DNA from: Clitopilus passeckerianus
Taxonomy: Eukaryota; Basidiomycota; Agaricomycetes; Agaricales; Entolomataceae
Length of the DNA stretch: 64,000 bases
Assembly (NCBI GenBank): GCA_944990035.1
Contig: CALYLX010000086.1
Span: 124,001-188,000, forward strand
Direction of reading: 5' to 3'
Part shown: positions 1 through 11,213 of the stretch, in pieces
How the letters are laid out: the number at the start of each line of letters is the position of its first letter
How positions within the stretch are numbered: position 1 is the first letter of the stretch
Made by a program: the position numbers and the translations under genes
Notes under the pieces: model-generated
Told to the model about the DNA's origin: nothing
Database searches by the model: none
The model's input: only the letters and a program-made list of their open reading frames with translations

Positions 1-275
1 TTGGAAGAGTGAGGGGTCTGCATTGACTCAGTTTCCATGCCATCAGTCAATACCGCGATTAGCAGGAGGTAATCCGTTGCAGTCGTGAGGAGAACATTTC
101 CGGATTATAGCAATCTGTTGGGGTCGTTCATCTGCGACGCGCACATGGCGGACGCGGTTGGCAACAGAAATAAAGGCCGAATGACTCGCGATTGAGTGGC
201 GACACCACCTTCCAGGCTTAACGTGCAAACATGGTATGTGGGGTGAGCCGGGTGGATATGGTTGAGGATTTCCAT
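1..275 (-). pseudogene. wax synthase-like N-terminal fragment, broken, runs off the window edge
   Basis: The reading frame opens at an ATG at 275 and gives 56 residues starting MEILNHIHPAHPT. These match the N-terminus of the intact wax-synthase-like gene at 793-2057 (MDILWCIHPGYPT), including the shared stretch GGVATQSR / VGVATRSR. The frame hits TAA at 105-107. Beyond the stop the same frame continues with the paralogous text (NVLLTTATDYLLL against NVLFATAVDYLLL) to the window edge, so the stop interrupts a homologous sequence rather than ending a gene. The fragment lies on the same strand as, and directly downstream of, its intact paralogue, which fits a tandem duplication with one decayed copy. 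The rest of the gene is outside the window, so other breaks cannot be judged. A very small intron hiding the stop cannot be excluded but I see no GT-AG pair that would do it. Confidence 0.6.
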
Positions 276-792
276 GATTGAGCTCGGAGCTGGGGAACAG
301 GTGGAATCTTGTGTAGCATGCGCCTCGTTGGTTGGATAGTGAAGCATTTGTGACCAAGCATCGCCTGATCTGTTCTCAGAGAACAGATCACGGACAGAAG
401 GGCTGCAGGTGTAGTTGCAGAGTGTGAGGCATTCGCTTCTGTTGACTACGAGTGACCCTTCATAACACGACGGTCTAGGAAATGAGGCGAGCCCACTTTC
501 AGCGAACACCGTGTCGCTGAACGGGGGATACGAAGGATTTGATTTCATAGGTCGACTGGGAGTCTGGCGGCCCAACTTTCATGCTACCTTGGTCAGGCGA
601 CATCTTTGGCTCTGAGTGTAGATGACCATTGGCAGGCAAGGATGTTTGTTGATGTGGAGTTGACGCGACCACGCCACACACGGTCACCCGATTGAACTGC
701 AGCTTTGATCACACGAAGCATGGGAAATAATCCAAGCCCAAAGGGTGAAATAGCTTCATTAAAAGCAATTTTAGCCAGCTACGGGTAGCCCT
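276..792. other. intergenic spacer between the two wax synthase copies
   Basis: This is about 520 bases upstream of the broken copy and downstream of the intact one. No supported gene or RNA was found. Confidence 0.5.
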
Positions 793-2057
793 CTACATAG
801 CACCCGTTAACTGTTTGAATATGTACATGGGTACACTCGAACCTCCCGACTTCACCCAGCAGTCCAGTAGCGAGGACGACGACCATGCGAAACAGCACCA
901 AACCCAAACGTAGCCGATTCTACGCCATGCGGTCGGGCTAAGTAGCCGAGGGACAGGGGTGTCTCTCAGCTTATCGAGTACGTATTCCTCGGTGATTACA
1001 ACGATAGCTTGAAAGAGAAAGAAAGGCATGGGGCGGATAGATGATGTCGTGGTAACGTGGAGTGCACCAGAAAAGAGGAACGCGAGTAGGACATTGATAC
1101 GCCAAAAGCACTTTGTGCCCGATTGGATATTGACTATTTGCTGAGTGCAAAACTTCGCATGGGATGTGATGACCTGGCCAATGGGGGAAAAAACTGTCAG
1201 GATGGATGCAGCTTCAAAATTGCGGAATTCAATATTAACATACCCGTCGAAACATTTGATGCCATGTATATCTGTTTAAATCGAAGAAAAGGAAATAAGC
1301 TGACAGGAATCAACATGAGCTTGCCAACTATTTACCTCCAGAATCTTCGAACGGTATACGCGTCTTTGAAGCTTCCGAACATCAGTGGCCAGCTGCAAGG
1401 CTCGTTCCACCTTATTCCGACGGCGACAAGACCTGGGGCGATACTGCCGACAATTGACAGGAAGGACCCCACCTGTGCAGCAAACAGCACATTCGACCAG
1501 GAGCGCTGGAACATTGTCTGCTGTGAGAAGGCTGGTCCATCCTGCTGAAAGAATGGATTAACCTCTGCTAGGCGGGAGGACGTGTATAAGATGAAGAGGT
1601 TGAGGAACAGTAGCTTCGTTCGGGACTCGAGGAAAACTCGGCGTGACTCGGTTCCTTGAAAGATTGACGGGACGACATCAGCCCATTTTCCGTGATTCCA
1701 GTCGATGCCGCGATGACAGCGTAGGAGATGGGATGCCCACATGAGCCTCTTCATGAATGGCTGGTTGGTAATGGTTTTGGGTGCATCAACCCCTCTGCCC
1801 GCCGAATATCTCAGCTGAATGTCACGTTGCACATCGGACAGTAGGAGATAGTCCACTGCGGTAGCGAAAAGGACATTGTTGCATCCTGCAGCGATCTGGA
1901 TCGGCTTGTGCTTCTGTAAGATGTACATAGCGAACGCGATTGGTATCAGGAACACAAGTCGAGCCGCCCGTGAACGAGTGGCAACACCGACAAGAAGAAG
2001 GAGAATACATCCAAATTGAGTCGGATAGCCTGGGTGTATACACCAGAGGATGTCCAT
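793..2057 (-). CDS. wax synthase-like membrane acyltransferase (MBOAT family)
   Basis: Spliced model, 376 residues: exons 2057-1336, 1271-1244 and 1173-793, all with GT-AG introns and consistent phases. The 28-base middle exon supplies YTWHQMFRR, which completes the family motif R-F-W...W-H-Q-x-x-R-R. Exon 3 carries SGALH, the position of the conserved MBOAT histidine. Several hydrophobic segments are visible (near FGCILLLLVGVA, LLFLNLFILY, LLAFLFSGALH and the C-terminal YVWVWCCFAW), as expected for an ER membrane enzyme. Known members of this family transfer acyl groups to long-chain alcohols, and related fungal proteins acylate terpenoids; the substrate here is unknown. A broken paralogue lies just downstream. 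The open plus-strand frame at 1123-1548 is antisense to this gene and is not coding. Confidence 0.82.
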
Positions 2058-4351
2058 GGTCTCGTCGCTGGAATATTTGGTTTAGAAGGTGGTTTGCTGG
2101 TCGATGCCTTGAACTATTTGTGACCGGGCGAGAGGTCAAGCTTTTATGACGAAGCACCTGGCAGAAGTGCAAAGCTTCTACTTCGCTTCCCCTCAAGCGC
2201 ATTAAGATGGGAAATGACAAGAGGAATTCTGACGTAAACTTGCAGGAGGGCTGGTACCAGAGGCCCCATACTGAGTTTTCTGGAGGCGGCATAAGAGTGA
2301 GAGCCCGAGTGCGTCTTAAAGGTTGCGAGTTGTATTAACCTGAGCTCAGCGATGTCACGATGATTTTGGCGTGACAGCTCGCGGTTCCTCATATGGTAAG
2401 GCCATGTCCAGGATTCACGTGACCTCAGTCTCCTCAGGCGCGTCGCGTCAACGCGTGTGCTCGCTGCTACCAGCCCAGTGCTAGACACGTTGAGCTCGAG
2501 CCCCCACTTGTTTTGTCATAAAATTGGAATTTTGTGCGGAGAAAAGTTAGATACGGTATATGTATTATGTAATACATATGGCATACCAAATAAGGAAACA
2601 TATAGCTGAAAAGTGCGCAAATATATGATGTGAGTGACCAGAACACATCCGATAGTATAGGTGAGAGGTGGCTGTTTGGTTTCCATGCTGAGTCTTCGTG
2701 CAGAGTGACAACCAGCTGAGCTGCCCCTTCCGATCCAACCAACTGCGGCCTAAGGGTAGGACTACGCTCTCGCAGCGGTGAGGCTATATTGATCTGTGGA
2801 GATGCAATGTCGAATCATACTCAAAATCTAAACCTCCGCCGTAACATCCCACGGACAATTTATGGCGGCAGCCTCGGGGGCTCCCGTGGATCCTCGCTAC
2901 TGTACCTACTAAACAAATTCCAAGATTGGCTCCATCTAGAATGTCGTTTCTCTTCATGATTCTATGACGGGTACTCTGAAACAAGGAATCAAATACAGCC
3001 TACAATAGTCTTGGGAATACGATAAGTACAGAATCAATCCGTGGTTCCAGGGAAATAACGCACGTCTTATACCTCGGCAAAGTTACGTACAAAATTTCTC
3101 ATATACTCATAATCTTGGATAGGATGGCGTATTCGAGTTCCGTGCCTTGGAAGAAACCCCTCTGCCCGGGCCTGACGTTCCTTTGGCATGGGGTTTTGCC
3201 CGTATACCGCATGCAACCAAATTGTGCACTTGCTAGGAAACCAGACTAGTTATCCATTCATTTGTATACGATGAGGGCATTCATATCTTATCAATGGATG
3301 AATATCGCCCCAAAGGATACCCATTGCCCTCATACTTGAGAGACCTCTAGGTTCGGTTGCACCAGGTTACACCAGATTAGACCGTCCAACCGGCATCTGC
3401 TGCCCGCGGTTTACAGATATTGGCAACGCGCCGTGAGTTTTCCGTCTGATTATTCCCTGAATTTTCGTTTGATTCAATGGTATCAAAGTATTTATTCTAT
3501 AGAAGAGCTCCTTGTCACTATGTCAGTCCTGACGCGGTTTCTCTAAGGATTCCTGCGCGTTTGTGCGGTTCTCATACACCATCAGAAATTCCGTATCACT
3601 AGAAAGATTCATCCTCGGCCTTGTGAAAGCTTATACTTATCGATTTGATATTACTTTGTGGATTCAGAACATTCTATGACGATTGCCCTCTGTTCTCAAG
3701 GAACGAGGCGGCAACACTGAGTGTGTGAAAGAACGACTCCTAATCAAGCAAGAGTAAGTCTCGACGCAGCCGGGCTGACCTTGAGGCAGAAAATCTTCTG
3801 GCGAACGTGGTCGCCGATCCACCCCGTCTCGAAAGCAGTTGATTCCAGACGGCGGAGAATTCAAGGAGAAACCAAGATCGACGTTTGGTGACAGCCCAGC
3901 TCGGCCCGGAAGCAAACGCATTTAGACACCGAAGCAAATGTGGCTGTACACTGCTCCGGTTCAGGTTCGCTTCTCGGTTCAATACCGCTTCAGCCACGAC
4001 TTTTGGAACCTTGGAGCACTGCGTAGAATCTCATAAGGTTTACTTTTATCTTCAGACACGCTCATTGTCTTCTCTGCGAGACCCGCTCTTATCCTTGATA
4101 CGAATGGTCTGAATCACAGATAAGGAATGTAAATTTTCAGAAAAAGAAATTCTCGGCGCTCAAAAAGGAAGGATCATGATTCCGTGAGCCAAGGGGAATG
4201 ATGATGTAATCGCAGTAAACCCTGATTTTGCAGAATCACATGCCAGAAGACGCGATTTGATAGTGCAACGCTGCGAAATATATAAACTACGCTTTCAAGT
4301 GTAAACTGAACAGCCCTTCTATCTGCCCATCCACCATCCTCGTTGACGACC
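2058..4351. other. 2.3-kb intergenic region
   Basis: This region lies between the divergently transcribed wax synthase and perilipin genes. Only short, unpatterned open frames are present and none carries a recognisable motif. A partial inverted similarity around ATGAGGGCA (near 3270 and 3325) is too short to call an element. The right end holds the perilipin promoter. Confidence 0.5.
4279..4286 (+). promoter_or_regulatory. TATA box of the perilipin gene
   Basis: TATATAAA lies 73 bases upstream of the ATG at 4352, a usual fungal core-promoter distance. Confidence 0.5.
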
Positions 4352-5558
4352 ATGTCTGCAACAGAGACGACAACTCAAACTGAGAACGGAGCGCCTGAAC
4401 TTACCTTTGTTCATCGCGTTACCGCCATTCCTCTGATCAATGCCTCTTGGGAAACCATTGACGGCGCTCTCTCGACAAATTTCCTCACTCGCTCGCCCTA
4501 TGCCCTTGGAAAAGGTCTTTCTTACTCTGCGTTGAAGCTCACTGAGCCTGTGCAAAAGCGTCTTGCACCTTTGATCGTCCAAGCTGACGGACTCGCCAAC
4601 AAGAGCTTAGACCTCGTTCAGGCGAGATACCCTTATCCCTTCGAAGCCAAACCGGAGGACGTCAAGAACTTGGTCAATGAGCGTAGGCAAAGTGCAACTG
4701 AATACGCTAACAAGACCATCGACGAACGTGTAAAGTCGCCCGCATACAACGTGGCTACGGGTATCGATCAGGTACGCTCCCTACTTCGTGTACTTCATTT
4801 ATCTTATCGCTGACGCAATTCTCTCAGAGTTTCGCTCCCATAGTTGACTACTTCGAAGTCGCCGTCAACAAGTACAATTCCAACTCTTCTGAAGGTGCTG
4901 GCCCTTCAACCCCTCCGGATGCCAAGTACCAGTATCAACGTGCTCTGTCGCTCTCCCGTGACCTTCTTCGTCAGGCTCATGCCCAATCTCTCCTTGTGTA
5001 TGCGCCTTTTCTCTCATTTCTCTCAGGTTCCGACTAACCTGAATCTTTAGTCAACGTGCGACGGAAACCGCCCAATCTATCTCTACCCTGGCTTCCTCTT
5101 CTGTTAATAATGCCTCGACTCGCTTCCACAACCTCTCCAACAACATGAACACCGAACTCGCAAAACTCCAGCAATCAACGGCCTCCATCTCTGCGGACCT
5201 CCGAAACACATTCCAGCAATCCCTCCATAGCATTCCTTCCTACGATCAGATCCAGGTGTCGTACGCTGAATTCAGCGAACAGCTCTCTGCAGCATCCAAG
5301 GAGGTCGGAAATATCGTGAAGAACAAAGACTTGCCCGTGCAAGAGAAGATTAACAAGATGGCGAACGAAATTACAGATCGCGTCACACCTCTTTTGGAGC
5401 GCATCCGTGGGGGGTTGTCGGAGCTGATAGCGAAAGGGAAGGAGACGGCGGAGGTCGCTCAGCAACAATCAGAAGAGCCAAAGCAGAATGGGAACGGGCC
5501 TCATCGTGAGGGGCAGAATGGAGAGGCCAGAGAGATTGAGGACGAGAAGTCTGAGTAA
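4352..5558 (+). CDS. perilipin-like lipid-droplet protein
   Basis: Exons 4352-4771, 4828-4997 and 5051-5558 give a 365-residue protein. Residues 20-110 form a PAT-type N-terminal region: HRVTAIPLINASW, then a serine/tyrosine-rich stretch, then VQKRLAPLIVQADGLANKSL and a PYPFE segment. This order is typical of fungal perilipins (Mpl1/Cap20-like). The middle and C-terminal parts are long amphipathic helices rich in Q, S, N and E (for example NNMNTELAKLQQSTASISAD), suited to coating a lipid monolayer. The tail is hydrophilic and acidic. The family binds lipid droplets and controls access of lipases. The start chosen is the first ATG; an in-frame TTG nine bases upstream is not used. A TATA box sits 73 bases upstream. 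Confidence 0.87.
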
Positions 5559-6027
5559 TTGAAGCTTCTTCTCCCTCTCTCGATTTCGCCGTTCTTCTTT
5601 TTTCGAATCTTCCTTGTTGGACACCAAAACTATTTTCGTTACAGGTTTCACCAGATGTTTCTTTTTCTTTATGACAAATAGATTTCTTTCTTTACGTATC
5701 ATTCGCACCGCGAAAACTTCACTCGTATGGATACGACTTTTGTACATGACGACAAACGATTTGCATTGAAAAAAAAGGGGATGGCGGACTGTGTAACAAA
5801 TGTAAATTTAGCGATGACTTCGACGTCTCGGTCAAGATTACTTAGTAGCGGCCGGTGTCTGCCTTGCCAAGATGGTGCATTGTCATTGTCATTTGACTCT
5901 GGCACACACTGATTATCATAGAGGCCCTTCGACATCCCGAGATGTGCTTACCTGAAATGTATACTGATTCCCACGACTTGGATTTGTTGAGGCTTGAAGG
6001 CACTTGCAAGTTCGCGTTTCGCTCAAC
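5559..6027. other. intergenic, perilipin 3' region
   Basis: A T-rich stretch immediately follows the perilipin stop codon. No gene is supported here. Confidence 0.5.
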
Positions 6028-7355
6028 ATGCCTTCATGGGATAAAGATATCAAGCCAGGAGATAGGCCACAGCTTGAGGCAATACACATAAAACTAGCCA
6101 AGGAAGGAATGTATATCATTTGTCTATGAACCCCTGACCGTTCTGAAAGGAATCCTAGCGGACTAGGCTAGGAGTTCGGACTCGGTGGACCAAAGACCCT
6201 TGAAGAGCTGGAGAATGCCGAGGAGTGCTATCGGAAAGTAATGGCAGGCATAACCGGGAAGAAGTACACCATGCCTTTATCTACGGACTCCGGCTTCTGG
6301 GACGACTGTTATCGCGATCTAAAAGAAGACTCGGAAGCGCGAGGCTTCACGTTGTTGATGCAAGCTTGCGCCGGGATGGCGGCCTGCAGACCAAGATCGG
6401 GGGTGTGTGTTACTCCTGATTGCTCCAGTTGCGAGTTTCTGATATGCTTTGTCCCCGGAAAGATGATTACTTGGTACGACGAGCTGAATGTTATTGTCAT
6501 GAACATGTGCTCCGGACACGACAAGTGGTCTTACCTCTGGAGTATGTCCCAGCACCACTCCTTTTCTCGATTTCACATCGGCTGATTGTGTAGAATCGAA
6601 GATTGGGAGCTGCACAAACATGTCAGCCTGGAATACGCTGGCTTTCGAATCTGTGCACTTGCGAGAACGGCTGACTTGCTAAGGAGGATAGGCAACACAG
6701 GGCGCGCGCAGCATCTCATATGGCTCGCAGACAGATACCTCAGGAACCCACAAGCTTCCAAAGCCTTTCTGGAAGATTGGATTCGTGAAACGGTCAAGAA
6801 TTTATGAGGGCGTACAAAGATAAAGCCTACCTCTTTTCTGGAGCCCCCAAAGTTTACTACTACGACTTGAAGGCGAACAGGTGGGGCTCATTCATGACAA
6901 CTTACGAAAGGACAGAAAGCGACAAGCGTGTCGGTATGGGGAAATGGCCTTGGGTGAACGGCATCTGCATCTACACTGCTCAACAGTTCTTCCGAGGCAA
7001 GCTACTCTGTTATGGCGGTGGCCATGGTGATGTGTTCTGCGGGTGCGACTTGTTTATGGAACTCGGTACGTTGGTGATGTCTGGCAATTGCATGTAAACC
7101 TGCCTGGAGGAGACTTCGACTGTATTAATCGTGAAGATCAAGTACGAACTGCACCGGTTGGATCTTGGAAACGATGTTTCCAGTGTCTCAAAGTCGGGCT
7201 TCGGAAAAAAATGTGGCGGTTAGTCGATTTCTCCTCTATATCGAGCTAAATCTGCCTTCCTAGGATCCCGCAATGGGAAGGCCTTTTTCTGTGGTCAAGA
7301 ATGCTTTAAGCTAGGGTGGGAGGACCATAAAATGTATCACTGTTATAAGGTGTAG
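6028..7355 (+). pseudogene. kelch-like / MYND zinc-finger protein, multiply disrupted
   Basis: Homologous text runs through this region in order: MPSWDKDIKPGDRPQLEAIH from an ATG at 6028, an ECYRKV helix, a cysteine-rich block (ARGFTLLMQACAGM), HKHVSLEYAG, a kelch-like repeat (YLFSGAPKVYYYDL, then W, then LLCYGGGHG and DVWQLHV) and a C-terminal MYND finger (CFQCLKVGLRKK, then FFCGQECFKLGW and HKMYHC). It is not readable as one gene. Two in-frame stops lie between 6120 and 6185 with no phase-consistent intron to remove them. The frame changes near 6800 and again near 7060. A run of seven A residues at about 7205-7211 shifts the finger by one base. One intron (about 7218-7263) is still recognisable. 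MYND fingers bind proline-rich peptides; kelch repeats form propeller scaffolds. Sequencing indels are an alternative cause for the frame changes but not for the stops. Confidence 0.6.
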
Positions 7356-7559
7356 GACTGATTGCAGCCCTCCCTTGCATGTTCTACAAACTCTGTGAAA
7401 TGTTCCCAGGACACCCACTATCTACGAAAAGAATAGTAGAGCGAGGAATGTAATAGAGATTCTTACTCGTAAGACCTCTGTGGATGGCACCTCGTCCCAT
7501 TTGCAGCCACTACTAATCACGTTCCTTGAAAGTGTGGAGGCACAAGCATCTTGATCTAG

Positions 7560-7986
7560 AGGCTCCGAGTTACTGAGTTTGCGCACTGTCCAGAAGGGCC
7601 GACCTTCTCAAGGGAATAGGCAACACTGGGCGGGCACAGCACCTCGCATACCTCGTCGGCTGGTATTTCATGAACCCCAACGTCGACGGCGCCTTTGTGG
7701 AGCACTGTCATTTTAACACCCAGAAGAATGGCGTCTCGTCTCATCGTTTCCCTGGACCGACACGAGGTGTTTGGGGATGGAGGAACCGATGACAATATGC
7801 AACGACGGAGCATATCTCTTTACTGGATCACCTGAAGTCCGTTATCTTGGCCTGAAGACAAACAAGTGGGGCTTTAGAAGAAGTGTGGTGGTTAACCAAT
7901 CTCCTTGCTAGTTATTCTTGCGTTAATTCTCATTGTCGTTCATAGGATCTTGTAGTGGAAATTGCTACAAATCTTATCGTTTGTAA
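7560..7986 (+). pseudogene. decayed, shortened copy of the kelch/MYND gene
   Basis: This stretch repeats parts of the neighbouring gene in the same order and orientation: the GATAGGCAACAC-type helix segment (7615-7690 against 6690-6760), the kelch block AYLFTGSPEVRYLGL (against AYLFSGAPKVYYYDL), the W-G residues after it, and the intron plus start of the MYND finger (KKCGG, then GSCSGNC). The whole section between the first kelch strand and the finger (about 300 bases of the parent) is missing, and the finger ends at TAA 7984-7986 after only a few residues. No long frame connects the pieces. It is best read as a tandem duplicate that suffered a deletion and decayed. Confidence 0.6.
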
Positions 7987-8120
7987 TATAGCTTTGCAAT
8001 ATCTACTACTGGAAGTATGATCGCACGAGACGGACCATCAACATCAACGACAACTGTTCCCGAGGATACGTTTTCCCATTCCCACTCGACGACAAGATGA
8101 CATCGCATCGCTTTGAAGCC

Positions 8121-8127
8121 TATAAAG
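8121..8127 (+). promoter_or_regulatory. TATA box of the MAPEG gene at 8168
   Basis: TATAAAG lies 47 bases upstream of the ATG. Confidence 0.5.
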
Positions 8128-8167
8128 ACAGCCAAGCCGGCCTTGCATCGACTTCCATTCATCCACC

Positions 8168-8967
8168 ATGTCCACATCATTCTTCGCCACTCCAGGTCTT
8201 TCCCTCTACACCATCCCTGTTGTTTGGTTCACGGCTTTCTACCCCAACTTCGTGAAGGTATGTTATTCTGCTGTGTCCCATCTTTATACCTTTAACCCGA
8301 CATTCTCCAGGGAGCCTTGATTAAGAAGACGATCGGCTTCAACAAGTACGAACGTTTGCTATGATACTTCGTGGAGCAACGCCTAAATCTAACGCTTGCC
8401 CAGTGCCGCACCCAGAGACAACGTCTCCCGCATAGCAGATGACAAGAAAGTAGACCCCGCCATCGTTGCCAAAATCCGCCGCATGGAAGGTGCTCACCAC
8501 GTACGTTGCACGTTCTTCAACTCACCCCATCCAGGGTCCATGCATTCCAGCTGTCCAACTGACGTCCTTCATGGATGTAGAACGGAAATGAGGCACTCCC
8601 ACTTTGGGCCTCGGCGGTGATCGTCGCAAACCTGGCTGGGGTCGAGACGGAGTGGTTGAATAAGGTTTCTGTCGCTTTGTGAGTCGCATCCATCCTCTAA
8701 CTTGAAGAGGAACCACAACTGATCCTTTTTGGGGCCAATAGCGTCGTGCTTCGTGTCTTGTACAACCACATCTACTTTGGTCAAACTACCCAAGCACGAG
8801 GATCACTTAGAAGTGCGGTGTGGCTCCTTGCTACTTGTACGTTGACTGCGCCATCTTCTGGTAGATAGACCTTATTCTCATTCATTTCTCATTCGACAGC
8901 CCTACCCGTATACCTCCTGATCATTTCAGGCAACCTCGTTCGTACGAGAGGAAAGTTTGGCATCTAG
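8168..8967 (+). CDS. MAPEG family membrane protein (copy 1, dispersed)
   Basis: Six exons (8168-8257, 8311-8345, 8404-8500, 8581-8678, 8742-8836, 8900-8967) give 160 residues. The MAPEG pattern is clear: a first membrane helix (GLSLYTIPVVWFTAFYP), then NAAPRDN, then RRMEGAHHNGNEALPLWAS with the family's H-x-N-x-x-E-x-x-P core, then two or three further helices. MAPEG proteins are small trimeric membrane enzymes of glutathione and eicosanoid metabolism; fungal members are usually regarded as microsomal glutathione transferase or peroxidase-like, which is inference here. Exon sizes match those of the three tandem MAPEG genes at 16-20 kb, except that its fifth exon (95 bases) equals their fifth plus sixth (69 + 26), so one intron is absent. 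Confidence 0.88.
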
Positions 8968-9245
8968 GTGCGGAAGTGTTGGCCGAGCAGGATTGGATTG
9001 CTAATGTAGCAATGCGGGTGTACATAGTACATCTACAAACCCACCTAATATATTTCTGTTTCCAATTATACGCTTGACATATGGGGTATATTAGCAACAC
9101 ACTGGCATGCACGTTAGGTTGTATCATATATCTACAAAATCCTATACAGTTTTCGTGGCATTCAACATATCTCTTCCTTCTCATCCCTCCTCGTGTCAAC
9201 TGCAATCCTTCTACCCATCATACTTTTGCCAGCTCGAGCGAACCC

Positions 9246-11022
9246 CTAAGACCTCATCTGCATAACCTCAAAGAACGCCGTATACTCCTCCGGCGTCATG
9301 AGGTCATGATCTTCCTCCGTCACTTGCGAATACGGGACTGGTTTGCCGTTGACTGTTGAAAAAACATCATATAAGCAGCTGGACCCCACCAAAATTGCAA
9401 GGAAAGAACGTACCATAAACAAACGGATCGTCTTCCCCTGCCCCCATCCCTGTCCCATTCCCGATTCCATTCAGATGTACATCCACGCCATCCATAGGTA
9501 CCACCCCATTCTCTCTCGATTCTCCATACCCATTCGTCACTGGTTCGTCCAACTTCGCAGCCTTCAACTTCCCAGTCGGCCCCTCATCCTCCCTCGACCT
9601 CGACCGCTTCCTGTAATCATTCAACGAATCCAAATACTCCACATTCGGTTTCCTATCCTCCTCCTCCTCAGCTTGCGCAAATTCCGAAGACGTAGGCGTG
9701 GCTTGTGCCGAGGCCGCCGTTGAGGGTATTGCGGAGGGAAGGGAGGAAGGGTTGGAAGATGCAGCGGCGAGGCGGGCGTAGTATTGGTCGAAGTCTAGCG
9801 GGGTTGTTAGAGAGAGACGGAGAGAAAGAGGGAACAAAACTCACAATCCTCCCCCCCACCCCCAACACTCGGCTTCACATCCTCCTGAACCTGTACCTCG
9901 AACACACCTCTCCCCCCAGCTCCCCTACTATCAGCCTTACTCCCCCCAACAACCCCCAACCCCCTCAATATCTCATCATTCGACGTCTCGCCTACCCCAG
10001 CTGCATCCTGTCCCACCCCACCCTGCCTTACACTCTCCTTAACCCCCAATGCCGTCAAATCCCCCGTAATCGTACTCTTCAAATGCCACGCCGGCAGCGC
10101 ATTCTGCTGCCTCTTCACCTCGGCCTCCTTCTTCCTCTCCTCCTTCCTCGTCTCTTCGTCTTTATCCAAAGCCATCATCACACCGATGCCGCCGTCTTCT
10201 GCGTTCTTGGACGGGTCGGAGCCAGCAATCTTCAATCCACCCGTATCTGACGCTGACTTCCCATCCGTGGGGGCGGTGAGGTGTTTCTTTACCCAGAGGG
10301 CTACGTCGAATCTAAGGGAGGGCGGGGGGTTAGTGAGGTGGATGAGAAAAAAGCCGCTCTTCCGTTGGCACTCACGCAGGCAACGTCATGGCTTCACTTC
10401 TCTGCAGCCCCTCCCTTATCCAGCGCATTTGGTGGTTGAACCTTTGCATCCTATCCTTGGACCCCAACACCGACTCGGAGTCATCGTTGTCTACGACTTC
10501 GGACTTGCAGATCTCGCAGATGAGGGCACCGAGGGAGTGGGAGATGAGCTTGTCTGCGTCGAGGGGGGAGTAGGAGGTGTGGCAGGTGGGGCAGATGTAG
10601 CCTTTATTGTCAAGTTCCTATCGAGTTCGTGAGTTCCCCTAAAACTTACGAGAGAGGGAAGACACACACACATTCCTCAACGTCGAATCAATAATCCCCC
10701 TCATCTTCGCAATCCTCCACTTGACCACGTTACAAAATCCCTCATAATCAATATAATAATACTGCCTCCCCACCGACCTCTGTGCGCCCTCCTTCAACTC
10801 GTTCTGCCTGTACACCTTCACCAAGCAGTCGTTGGCCAATTGCGCAATGACTTTGTTGAGCTCTTTGGGTTGGAGCCCCATCTTTCCGGCGAGGTCGTCG
10901 TCCTTGAGGACGGGGTGCCGCGCGAGCTGGTCCATGATGATGGTGTATTTGGGCTCATAGAAGGCGCGGGAGACGTGTTGCACGAGGAGGCGGAGGGTTT
11001 CTTGGTCTTCTTTTGTTGCCAT
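9246..11022 (-). CDS. TFA1: transcription initiation factor TFIIE subunit alpha
   Basis: Five exons (11022-10672, 10617-10376, 10311-9845, 9794-9414, 9352-9246) give 515 residues with consistent phases. Residues 1-117 form the winged-helix domain (LVQHVSRAFYEPKYTIIMDQ, then DDDLAGKMGLQPKELNKVI). Next comes a zinc ribbon with two C-x2-C pairs (YICPTCHTSYSPL and LICEICKS). The C-terminal half is charged and low in complexity, with a short acidic end block (TEEDHDLMTPEEYTAFFEV). TFIIE-alpha recruits and regulates TFIIH at RNA polymerase II promoters in the nucleus. The first intron uses a GTGTGT donor so that phase 0 joins TLRN to ELDNKGY. The gene is divergent from the oxidoreductase at 11214. 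Confidence 0.92.
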
Positions 11023-11213
11023 TGTATTTTTGGGGGGGTGGGTGGTGGTGCTGCTTGGCTAGAGCGAGCGAGGCCTAGAGGCCGGCTGGGAGTGTGTTCA
11101 GACCCGCTGAAGGAAGCGACGACGGCGGTGGTGGTGGTGGTCGGGTGCGAAGGGTCGATAAAGAGGAAAAAACAGGTGACAACAGCTGAGTTGTGTTGCC
11201 GCGAACCGCGATC
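11023..11213. promoter_or_regulatory. shared divergent promoter, TFIIE-alpha / flavin oxidoreductase
   Basis: These 191 bases separate two start codons pointing away from each other. The sequence is GC-rich with a GTGGTGGTGG run. No TATA box is clear on either side. Confidence 0.45.

Noticed and set aside
1123..1548. 141-codon plus-strand open frame
   Set aside because: It is antisense to the wax-synthase-like gene, whose spliced frame and MBOAT histidine motif explain the region.
3265..3345. Partial inverted similarity around ATGAGGGCA, considered as a MITE
   Set aside because: The matching arms are only about 9-11 bases, with no target-site duplication and no longer terminal repeats.
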